Part shown: positions 1 to 5,423 of the stretch, piece by piece | Numbering within the stretch: position 1 is the stretch's first letter | How the letters are laid out: each line of letters starts with the position of its first letter | The notes under the pieces: generated by a model | Told to the model about the DNA's origin: nothing | Seen by the model: only the letters and a program-made list of their open reading frames with translations | Databases searched by the model: none | Made by a program: the position numbers and the translations under genes | Assembly (NCBI GenBank): GCA_020722305.1 | Contig: DYLB01000066.1 | Location: 1-10,480 of the forward strand | Source of the DNA: Anaerolinea thermophila | Lineage (GTDB): Bacteria > Chloroflexota > Anaerolineae > Anaerolineales > Villigracilaceae | DNA: 10,480 nt | Direction: 5' to 3'

Positions 1-54
1 ACTGACGACACCGCGATTTTCAGTCGCGTGCTCTACCAACTGAGCTATCTCGGC
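1..54 (-). tRNA. tRNA-Phe (GAA), 3' part cut off by window edge
   Basis: Read on the minus strand, the gene starts at 54 with acceptor strand GCCGAGA, then U8-A9. The D-arm has stem GCTC/GAGC (GCTC at 45-42) around AGTTGGTA. The anticodon stem is CGCGA (28-24) with TCGCG (16-12), enclosing loop CTGAAAA. The anticodon GAA lies at 21-19, which decodes phenylalanine. The variable loop GTGTC and the first T-stem strand GTCAG follow before the sequence stops at base 1. The rest of the T-arm, the 3' acceptor strand and any CCA lie outside the window. All visible arms pair, so the gene looks intact. A strong promoter lies just upstream. Confidence 0.95.
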
Positions 55-82
55 CTGAGTATTCGGTTGTTAAGCGTGGGTG

Positions 83-111
83 ATTTTACTAGCAGACATA
101 GAGATTGTCAA
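83..111 (-). promoter_or_regulatory. sigma70-type promoter of tRNA-Phe
   Basis: On the minus strand, TTGACA (111-106, perfect -35) is followed after exactly 17 bases by TAAAAT (88-83, five of six matches to -10). Transcription would start near 76, giving about 20 bases of leader before the tRNA 5' end at 54. A run of six A (minus strand, 123-118) lies 6 to 12 bases upstream of the -35 and could act as an UP element. Both hexamers and the spacing are what a strong stable-RNA promoter should have. Confidence 0.85.
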
Positions 112-148
112 GCAAGATTTTTTGGGGGACGAAACCCCGCCTCTTCCC

Positions 149-177
149 TTGACCTGAGCCTGCTTCCGCACTACAAT
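149..177 (+). promoter_or_regulatory. sigma70-type promoter of ffh
   Basis: TTGACC (149-154, five of six) and TACAAT (172-177, five of six) are separated by a 17-base spacer. A start near 184 would leave a leader of about 19 bases containing the ribosome site GGAAGGG (192-198) before the ffh ATG at 203. It is divergent from the tRNA-Phe promoter, with 37 bases between the two -35 boxes. Confidence 0.8.
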
Positions 178-202
178 CCCCGAACCATTCTGGAAGGGAA
201 CC

Positions 203-1525
203 ATGTTCGAAACGCTTACCGGACGACTCAACCAGGTCTTCGACCAACTCCGCCGCCGGGGCAAACTCTCCGAAGCCGACGTGGATGCCGCCATGCGCGA
301 AGTCCGCCTGGCGCTGCTCGAAGCCGACGTGCATTACAGCGTGGTCAAGGATTTCGTGGCCCGCGTCCGCCAGCGGGCTGTCGGCGCGGAAGTCTCGAAG
401 GCGTTGAATCCGGGCCAGCAGGTGATCAAGATCGTCCACGAAGAGATGATCGCCACCCTGGGCGAACCCGCCCCGCTCAACCTGTCGGGGCCGAAACCGC
501 GCGTCGTCCTGCTGGCCGGCCTTCAGGGGTCCGGCAAGACCACCGCGGCGGGCAAACTGGCGCGCCTCTTCCGCTCACGCGGGGAACGCGTCATGCTGGT
601 GGCCGGCGACCCGTACCGTCCCGCCGCCATCCAGCAATTGCAGAACCTGGGCCAGCGCCTGGACGTGCCGGTCTTCACCCAGGGCGGGATCAAGCCGCCC
701 GACCTGGCGAAGAAAGCCTTCGACCAGGCCGAAAAGGGCGGCTACTCGCTCATGATTGTGGATACCGCCGGGCGCTCCCAGCTCGACGAAGCCCTGATGG
801 ATGAACTGCGGGCGATCTCGGCCAGGGTCAAGCCGGTGGAGACCCTGCTGGTGATTGACGCCATGATTGGCCAGGAGGCCCTGCACATTGCCGAAGGATT
901 CCGGGATGCGGTTGCGCTGACCGGCCTGATCCTGACCAAAATGGACGGCGATGCCCGGGGCGGCGCGGCCATCTCGATCCGCTCGGTGACCGGTGTGCCG
1001 CTCAAATTCCTGGGCACCGGCGAAAAACTGGACGCCCTCGAAACCTACGACCCGGCCCGCCTGGCCTCCCGTATCCTGGGTATGGGCGACGTGATCGGCC
1101 TGATCGAAAAAGCCGAAGCCGCCTTCGACGCCGAGACAGCCCAGAAAAGCGCTGAGAAGATGCTCAAGGGTCAGTTCACCCTCGAAGACTGGCTGGAGCA
1201 AATGCGCCAGATGCGCAAGATGGGGCCGCTCAGCCAGATTTTGGAAATGATCCCTGGCCAGATGGGGCAGGCCGCCCGTAACGTGAACCCGCAGGACGTC
1301 GAAAAGAATTTCAAGCAAGTCGAGGCCATCATCAATTCGATGACCCGCCGGGAGCGCCGCAACCCCGACATCCTGAACGCCTCCCGCCGCCGCCGCATTG
1401 CGGCCGGTTCCGGCACCCAGGTGCAGGACGTCAACCGCCTGATGAAGCAGTTCCGCGGCCTGGAGCGGTTGATGAAACAGGCCAAAAAGACCGGCGGGCG
1501 CAACCTGCGCGGGTTGTTTGGGTAA
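203..1525 (+). CDS. ffh: Signal recognition particle GTPase Ffh (SRP54)
   Basis: Ffh binds signal sequences of nascent membrane proteins and, with 4.5S RNA and FtsY, delivers ribosomes to the Sec translocon. The 440-residue protein has the full family layout. The N-domain four-helix bundle covers about 1-90. The G domain carries the P-loop GLQGSGKTT (106-114), DPYRPAA (136-142), DTAGR (187-191) and TKMDGDARGG (245-254). The methionine-rich M domain covers about 310-440, with the SRP-RNA-binding stretch SRRRRIAAGSGT at 394-405. Length is close to the E. coli protein (about 450). The ATG at 203 has GGAAGGG four bases upstream and gives the normal family N-terminus MFETLTGRL. It heads the cluster leading to rpsP, 157 bases downstream, an arrangement common in bacteria. 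No strong intrinsic terminator follows; a weak candidate lies at 1534-1574. Confidence 0.97.
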   Translation: MFETLTGRLNQVFDQLRRRGKLSEADVDAAMREVRLALLEADVHYSVVKDFVARVRQRAVGAEVSKALNPGQQVIKIVHEEMIATLGEPAPLNLSGPKPRVVLLAGLQGSGKTTAAGKLARLFRSRGERVMLVAGDPYRPAAIQQLQNLGQRLDVPVFTQGGIKPPDLAKKAFDQAEKGGYSLMIVDTAGRSQLDEALMDELRAISARVKPVETLLVIDAMIGQEALHIAEGFRDAVALTGLILTKMDGDARGGAAISIRSVTGVPLKFLGTGEKLDALETYDPARLASRILGMGDVIGLIEKAEAAFDAETAQKSAEKMLKGQFTLEDWLEQMRQMRKMGPLSQILEMIPGQMGQAARNVNPQDVEKNFKQVEAIINSMTRRERRNPDILNASRRRRIAAGSGTQVQDVNRLMKQFRGLERLMKQAKKTGGRNLRGLFG

Positions 1526-1538
1526 TATTGCTCCAAAT

Positions 1539-1566
1539 ACTTGATAAAAGTTTGGTAAAATCAAGT
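1539..1566 (+). promoter_or_regulatory. Probable extended -10 promoter for rpsP inside a 7-bp inverted repeat
   Basis: TGGTAAAAT at 1553-1561 fits an extended -10 element (TGnTAtAAT, one mismatch); no good -35 lies 16-18 bases upstream. The element sits in an inverted repeat with arms ACTTGAT (1539-1545) and ATCAAGT (1560-1566). As RNA, these arms plus CAAA (1534-1537) pairing with TTTG (1571-1574) form an AT-rich stem followed by U-rich sequence, so the site could instead be a weak ffh terminator. The repeat could also be an operator. Seen: the motifs. Inferred: the role. Confidence 0.5.
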
Positions 1567-1587
1567 GCTTTTTGATAGGGTAATCCA

Positions 1588-1628
1588 GCCCTGCGGGGCG
1601 CGACCTTTCTCGCACCCCTCACCCCGCA
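1588..1628 (+). promoter_or_regulatory. Foldable rpsP leader with competing hairpins
   Basis: The 157-base gap between ffh and rpsP holds a GC-rich foldable segment. One hairpin pairs GGGG (1595-1598) plus GCGA (1600-1603) with TCGC (1610-1613) plus CCCC (1615-1618), leaving a single C/A mismatch and a six-base loop. An alternative pairs TGCGGGG (1592-1598) with CCCCGCA (1622-1628). A third, shorter one pairs GCCC (1588-1591) with GGGC (1596-1599). All use the same G-run, so they exclude one another. No U-run follows, so this is not an intrinsic terminator. I do not recognise a named ribosomal leader family. From about 1629 to the ribosome site the leader is A/C-rich and looks unstructured. 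Confidence 0.4.
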
Positions 1629-1682
1629 AGGACTGACACACCAACCGACAAGCAAACAACAATCCGAAGGAGAAAGTTTTCG

Positions 1683-2027
1683 ATGGTTCGTATTCGTCTG
1701 CGACGCGTTGGCCTGAAAGGCCAGCCTTCATACCGCATTGTGGCTGCTGAAAAGGAAAGCCCCCGGGATGGCCGCTTCCTGGAAATCCTGGGCTTCTACA
1801 ACCCCCGCACAGACCCGGCCACGGTGCAAATCAAGGAAGACCGGATTTACGACTGGATGAGCAAGGGCGCTCAGTTGAGCGACTCGGTCGAGCAGGTTTT
1901 CAAGAGCGCCGGGGTCCTGGACCGTTACGCCCGCTTCAAGGCTGGCGAAACGGTCGAGACCCTGGTGGCCGAATCTGAAAAGATGCAGGCCGAGCGCAAC
2001 GCCAACCCTAAGACTCGCCAGAACTGA
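1683..2027 (+). CDS. rpsP: 30S ribosomal protein S16
   Basis: S16 binds 16S rRNA and helps assemble the body of the 30S subunit. The 114-residue protein begins MVRIRLRRVGLKGQPSYRIV, the standard S16 start, and continues with ESPRDGRFLEILGFYNP (25-41). The family core ends around residue 88; the remaining charged tail (about 89-114, rich in E, K, N and Q) makes it somewhat longer than the usual 80-100 residues. A good ribosome site AAGGAG (1667-1672) precedes the ATG. It lies between ffh and khpA, the classical order. It probably has its own promoter near 1553-1561 in addition to read-through from ffh. Confidence 0.97.
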   Translation: MVRIRLRRVGLKGQPSYRIVAAEKESPRDGRFLEILGFYNPRTDPATVQIKEDRIYDWMSKGAQLSDSVEQVFKSAGVLDRYARFKAGETVETLVAESEKMQAERNANPKTRQN

Positions 2028-2055
2028 TCCGATATCCCCGCTGAAGGGGCAACTT

Positions 2056-2289
2056 ATGAAAGATTTGATCGAGTACATCGCCCGCTCCCTGGTCGAACAC
2101 CCCGAAGCCGTTGAGGTGCATGAGTTCCGCACCGGCGGGAGGGTCAAGATCGAGCTGCGGGTGGCGAAAGACGACATGGGTCGCGTGATCGGCAAGAGCG
2201 GCCGCGTGGCCAACGCCATCCGCACCCTCATGCGGGTCGCGGCCGAGCGCACAGGCCAGCAGGCCACGCTCGACGTGGTCGAACCCTGA
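2056..2289 (+). CDS. khpA: KH-domain RNA-binding protein KhpA
   Basis: This is a 77-residue single type II KH-domain protein. The family binds RNA, often with KhpB/Jag, and affects cell size and ribosome-related regulation in some bacteria. The GxxG loop is GKSG at 46-49 within MGRVIGKSGRVANAIRTLMR, which closely matches the family consensus. The ATG follows AAGGGG (2044-2049). That site lies in a small hairpin (CCCC 2036-2039 with GGGG 2046-2049, loop GCTGAA) that could partly hide it. The gene is 28 bases after rpsP, and its TGA stop overlaps the rimM ATG by one base, so coupled translation is likely. Confidence 0.92.
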   Translation: MKDLIEYIARSLVEHPEAVEVHEFRTGGRVKIELRVAKDDMGRVIGKSGRVANAIRTLMRVAAERTGQQATLDVVEP

Positions 2290-2849
2290 TGCCCCGTACC
2301 AAACCTCCAGCCCAGGCTGGGTCAGGCTCGCCCCCCGTCGGCGAGCCTGTCTATTTGGTGGTGGGCAGGCTGCGCCGTCCGCATGGCGTGCGCGGCGAGA
2401 TCCTCATGGAAGTCCTCACCGATTTCCCTGAGCGTCTCAAGCGCGGCAAGCAGGTCTTCATCGGCGACGACCGCCTCCCGCACACGATTGCCGCCCGCCG
2501 CCGCCACAATGACGGGCTGCTGCTCACTTTCGAGGGCTTCACCGACCGCGACCAAGCCGCCAAACTGCGCAACCAGGATGTCTTCGTCCTGGCCGATAGC
2601 CTGCCCGAGCTGCCCGAAGGCGAGTATTACCACCACCAGCTCATCGGGCTGAACGTGGTGGCGGACACTGGCCAGTTGCTTGGCACGCTGGTCGAGATCA
2701 TCGAGACCGGGGCCAACGACGTTTACGCCGTGCGGGACGAGAACGGGCGCGAACTCCTGCTCCCGGCCATCCCCCCGGTCGTCCTGGACGTGGACCTGGA
2801 TTCCGCCACGATGCGCGTCCACCTGCTCGAAGGCCTGCTGGACGAGTAG
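2289..2849 (+). CDS. rimM: 16S rRNA processing protein RimM
   Basis: RimM assists maturation of the 30S head and contacts S19. The 186-residue protein has the N-terminal RimM barrel at about 21-105, with the signature GRLRRPHGVRGEI at 26-38 and FTDRDQAAKLRNQDVFV at 84-100. A PRC-type barrel follows at about 112-183 (EYYHHQLIGLNVV, then the ANDVYAVR strand and LLLPAIPPVVLDVDL). The start overlaps the khpA stop by one base (TGATG). It gives a 20-residue Pro/Gly-rich leader before the conserved part, which is longer than typical; no better start is visible. The next gene is dprA, not the trmD-rplS pair often found here. Confidence 0.93.
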   Translation: MPRTKPPAQAGSGSPPVGEPVYLVVGRLRRPHGVRGEILMEVLTDFPERLKRGKQVFIGDDRLPHTIAARRRHNDGLLLTFEGFTDRDQAAKLRNQDVFVLADSLPELPEGEYYHHQLIGLNVVADTGQLLGTLVEIIETGANDVYAVRDENGRELLLPAIPPVVLDVDLDSATMRVHLLEGLLDE

Positions 2850-2863
2850 CCTGATTCTGTTAC

Positions 2864-2869
2864 GAGGGG
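2864..2869 (+). promoter_or_regulatory. Ribosome binding site fixing the dprA start
   Basis: GAGGGG lies two bases before the ATG at 2872. The dprA frame stays open well back into rimM, so this site, together with the family N-terminus, decides the start. The spacing is short, so initiation may depend partly on coupling to rimM translation. Confidence 0.55.
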
Positions 2870-2871
2870 CC

Positions 2872-3981
2872 ATGTCTGATCCACGACGCTTCTGGATGGG
2901 TTTCACCCTGGTCAAAGGCATCGGCGCGGCGCGCTTGCAAATGCTCCTGTCGCATTTTGGGGATGTCGAGACGGCCTGGGGCGCATCCCCCGCGGCCCTG
3001 AAAGCTGCCGGTCTCAGCGAAAAATTGACCGAGCGCCTCGTCCAGGTGCGCGAACAAGCCGACCTGTCCCGCCTGCTCGAACAGGCCCTAGCCAGTGGCA
3101 TCCAGGTGCTCACCTGGGAAGACGCCGCCTATCCCCCCTTGCTCAAGGAAATTGACCAGCCACCGCCCGTGCTCTACCTGCGCGGCGAGATCACCGATGA
3201 AGACGGCTGGGCGGTCGCCATCGTCGGCACCCGGCGCGTCTCTCCCTACGGACGCCAGGTAACAGAGGAGATCGCCTCCTTCCTGGCCGCCAACGGCGTA
3301 ACGGTCGTCTCCGGCCTGGCGCGCGGCGTGGATGCCATCGCCCACGCCGCGGCGCTCAAGAACGGCGGCCGCAGCCTGGCCGTGCTCGGCTCCGGTGTGG
3401 ACCGCATCTACCCGCCGGAGAATCGGCAATTGGCCGAAAAGATGGTCGGCCAGGGCGCAATCATCAGCGATTACCCGCCCGGCACCCCGCCCGAGGCTCC
3501 CAACTTCCCGCCCCGCAACCGGATCATCTCTGGGCTGTCGCGGGCGGTGATTGTCATCGAAGCCGGGGAGACCAGCGGCGCGCTCATCACGGCCGGGTTC
3601 GCCGCCGAACAGGGACGCGAGGTCTTCGCCGTGCCGGGCAACATCCTGGCCCCGCAGAGCAAGGGCACCAATAAGCTGATCCAAGACGGCGCCCGCCCGC
3701 TCCTGAACGCCAAAGACGTGCTGGATCTGCTCAACCTGGCCCAGGTCAGCGTACAGCGCCAGGCCCGCAAAATCCTGCCTTCCGACCCGACCGAGGCCCG
3801 CCTGCTGGAGGCCCTCGGCCCCGAACCGCTCCACGTGGACGAGATCCGTAGCCTGACCGGCCTGCCGATTGAGCAGGTCTCCGCCGCCCTGACCCTGATG
3901 GAACTGAAAGGCATGGTGCGCCAGGTGGGGGGCATGAACTATATCGCGGTTCGTGAGGTACAATCGGGCTACGAAACTTGA
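2872..3981 (+). CDS. dprA: DNA processing protein DprA (Smf)
   Basis: DprA binds incoming single-stranded DNA and loads RecA during natural transformation; it is also common in species not known to be competent. The 369-residue protein has a helix-hairpin-helix type N-terminus (about 8-60). The Rossmann-like core follows, with AIVGTRRVSPYG (116-127), VVSGLARGVDAIAH (145-158), LGSGVDRIYPPENR (172-185), FPPRNRIISGLS (212-223), ETSGALITA (233-241) and VPGN...KGTNKLIQDGA (254-274). A winged-helix C-terminal domain spans about 305-360. Core residues are present, so it should be functional. It is the last gene of the tight rpsP-dprA run. dprA is often next to topA; here manC and a repeat region lie between them. 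Confidence 0.95.
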   Translation: MSDPRRFWMGFTLVKGIGAARLQMLLSHFGDVETAWGASPAALKAAGLSEKLTERLVQVREQADLSRLLEQALASGIQVLTWEDAAYPPLLKEIDQPPPVLYLRGEITDEDGWAVAIVGTRRVSPYGRQVTEEIASFLAANGVTVVSGLARGVDAIAHAAALKNGGRSLAVLGSGVDRIYPPENRQLAEKMVGQGAIISDYPPGTPPEAPNFPPRNRIISGLSRAVIVIEAGETSGALITAGFAAEQGREVFAVPGNILAPQSKGTNKLIQDGARPLLNAKDVLDLLNLAQVSVQRQARKILPSDPTEARLLEALGPEPLHVDEIRSLTGLPIEQVSAALTLMELKGMVRQVGGMNYIAVREVQSGYET

Positions 3982-3994
3982 GGAGAGAGGTGTT

Positions 3995-4198
3995 CGAATG
4001 ACAAACTTCCGCAGTCTTCATCAATTTGACCTCTTGCAAAACTAACAATCCTGCGCATTTACAAATCGTCCCGAAGGCTTGTTCAGGCGATATGCGGCAC
4101 AACCCAGCCTTCGGGACGGTTATGCAAGAGGTCTACAAGATGCGCGGCTGATGAAGACTCCATCGAAGACTTCGGAAGTTTTCCCAGACACCCATTCG
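3995..4198. repeat. Large imperfect palindrome spanning the dprA-manC gap
   Basis: Four blocks to the left of the centre recur inverted and in mirrored order to the right. CGAATG (3995-4000) matches CATTCG (4193-4198). AAACTTCCG (4003-4011) matches CGGAAGTTT (4173-4181). AGTCTTCATC (4013-4022) matches GATGAAGACT (4150-4159). The 15-bp ends of the inner 106-bp element are the fourth pair. Spacers are longer on the right by 9, 12 and 11 bases. The right arm also has a 12-base direct repeat of GAAGACT (4153 and 4165). Each arm begins with an outward-reading ATGAAGACT. Short blocks could match partly by chance, but the order makes that unlikely. Confidence 0.6.
4028..4133. mobile_element. 106-bp nested inverted-repeat element, MITE-like
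   Basis: The ends are 15-bp inverted repeats with one mismatch: GACCTCTTGCAAAAC at 4028-4042 and GTTATGCAAGAGGTC at 4119-4133. Inside, CGTCCCGAAGGCT (4067-4079) and AGCCTTCGGGACG (4106-4118) form a perfect 13-bp stem around a 26-base loop. The right inner and outer arms are directly joined, while 24 unpaired bases separate the left ones. No transposase fits in 106 bp and no clear target-site duplication is visible. It resembles a non-autonomous insertion element or a structured repeat; no family is assigned. No U-run follows the stem, so it is not an intrinsic terminator. Confidence 0.6.
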
Positions 4199-4207
4199 CA
4201 ATTCACT

Positions 4208-5299
4208 ATGTTGGAACATACTTATGCTGTAATCATGGCTGGCGGGGGCGGGACGCGCTTATGGCCGGTCTCGCGCCGCAGCCACCCTAAACAGGTCATC
4301 CCGCTGGTCGAAGAGCGCACGCTTTTCCAGACCACCGTCCAGCGCCTGGAAGGACTATTCCAGCCTGCCCACGTTTTCGTCGTCACGGTCGAAGAACAGG
4401 CCGAGGCGCTGATGGCCCAAGCCCCCAACATCCCGGCTGGGAATTTCCTGCTCGAACCCGAGCCGCGCGGCACCGCCTCGGCGATTGGCCTGGCAGCGGC
4501 GGTTTTAAGAAAGCGCGACCCGCAGGCGGTGATGGTCTCCCTGCACTCGGATCATTACATCCGCAACCAGGACCTGTTCCACCTGCTCGTGCGGGTCGCG
4601 GTGGACGTGGCCAATGCCGGATATCTGGTCACCCTCGGGATCACGCCGACTTATCCTGCAACGGTATACGGCTACATCCAGCGCAGCGCCATCCTGCCCG
4701 AAAAATTTGGCTACCCGGTCTACAGTGTGCTGCGCTTCAAGGAAAAGCCAGAGGAACGCCAGGCGCGGGAGATGATCTCCAGCGGCGACCACTACTGGAA
4801 CTCCGGGATGTTCTTCTGGAAGGTGGAAAACATCCTGACCGAGATCGAACGCCAGATGCCCAATCTGGCTTCGGTACTGGCTCGAATTTCCGCAGTTTGG
4901 GAAACGCCCGAACGCGAGACAGCCTTGAAGCTGCTTTGGCCCGGCCTCGACAACGTGACCGTTGATTACGGCATTATGGAAAATGCCGACAGGGTTGCGG
5001 TCTTGCCCGCAGGCGGGTTAGAATGGAGCGATATCGGCAACTGGAACTCGCTCTTCGACGTGCTCCTGCCGGACAAGGACGGCAACATCGTCTTCAGCGG
5101 CCACCACATCCCGCTGGATACCTCCAGCTCGCTGGTGTATGGCAACAAGGACGACCGCCTGATCGTCACCATCGGCGTGGACAACCTGATCATTGTGGAT
5201 ACCGGTGACGTTCTGCTGGTCTGCCGTAAGGACCAGGCCGCCAGGGTGCGTCAAGTGGTGGATGCTCTGAAAAACTCCGAACGCGACCGTTACACGTAA
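4208..5299 (+). CDS. manC: Mannose-1-phosphate guanylyltransferase
   Basis: The enzyme makes GDP-mannose from mannose-1-phosphate and GTP, feeding cell-surface glycans. The protein has 363 residues and is a single nucleotidyltransferase module. It shows the signature AGGGGTRLWP (11-20), EPEPRGTASAIGLAA (83-97), a SDH metal/substrate motif (114-116), FKEKP (177-181), YWNSGMF (196-202) and LEWSDIGNW (271-279). The C-terminal isomerase cupin of long ManC proteins is absent, as in the short bacterial type. The start is uncertain. ATG 4208 gives the family-typical ten residues before the signature but has no visible ribosome site. ATG 4151 would add 19 residues (MKTPSKTSEV...) and lies in the palindrome arm; ATG 4235 is also possible. 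I see no promoter. A hexose-1-phosphate relative with another sugar is less likely. Confidence 0.88.
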   Translation: MLEHTYAVIMAGGGGTRLWPVSRRSHPKQVIPLVEERTLFQTTVQRLEGLFQPAHVFVVTVEEQAEALMAQAPNIPAGNFLLEPEPRGTASAIGLAAAVLRKRDPQAVMVSLHSDHYIRNQDLFHLLVRVAVDVANAGYLVTLGITPTYPATVYGYIQRSAILPEKFGYPVYSVLRFKEKPEERQAREMISSGDHYWNSGMFFWKVENILTEIERQMPNLASVLARISAVWETPERETALKLLWPGLDNVTVDYGIMENADRVAVLPAGGLEWSDIGNWNSLFDVLLPDKDGNIVFSGHHIPLDTSSSLVYGNKDDRLIVTIGVDNLIIVDTGDVLLVCRKDQAARVRQVVDALKNSERDRYT

Positions 5300-5300
5300 C

Positions 5301-5340
5301 GCGGCATTCCCTTCGGCTTTGCTCAGGGCAAGCATGCCGC
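5301..5340. repeat. REP-like stem-loop after manC
   Basis: Arms GCGGCAT (5301-5307) and ATGCCGC (5334-5340) pair perfectly. Inside, CCCT (5309-5312) pairs with AGGG (5325-5328), with a possible GC/GC extension around a TTT loop. The inner sequence, of the form CCCTTCGGCTTTGCTCAGGG, resembles repetitive extragenic palindromes I know from several bacterial groups. It starts two bases after the manC stop. It has no U-run, so a role as terminator or mRNA 3' stabiliser is only inferred. Confidence 0.55.
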
Positions 5341-5349
5341 AACCAAACG

Positions 5350-5398
5350 GCGACATAAATGTCGCGCTACAACATTTGCGCGTTCGATGCAAATGTTG
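5350..5398. repeat. Two adjacent hairpins upstream of topA
   Basis: GCGACA (5350-5355) and TGTCGC (5360-5365) form a six-bp stem with loop TAAA. CAACATTTGC (5370-5379) and GCAAATGTTG (5389-5398) form a perfect 10-bp stem with a nine-base loop. With the repeat at 5301-5340 they fill almost all of the 124-base manC-topA gap. The second ends 14 bases before the topA ribosome site. They could be repeats, regulatory RNA structure in a topA leader, or both. No convincing sigma70 promoter is visible in the gap. Confidence 0.6.
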
Positions 5399-5423
5399 CG
5401 CGGCAATACTATAGGAGGCATTT

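Noticed and set aside
124..137. GGGG/CCCC hairpin between tRNA-Phe and ffh as a terminator
   Set aside because: The T-run lies before, not after, the stem on the plus strand, and on the minus strand the stem is followed by A. The sequence lies between two divergent promoters where no transcript should end.
2680..2871. dprA frame open back into rimM, suggesting a longer DprA
   Set aside because: The upstream part translates rimM out of frame into Ser/Arg/Pro-rich text. The ATG at 2872 has a ribosome site and gives the normal DprA N-terminus.
4067..4118. 13-bp hairpin as an intrinsic terminator of dprA
   Set aside because: The stem is followed by GTTATGCAAG with no run of T, so it lacks the second half of an intrinsic terminator.
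5407..5412. TACTAT before topA as a -10 box
   Set aside because: A start from it would fall inside or after the ribosome site AGGAGG, and no -35 partner is present at the right distance.
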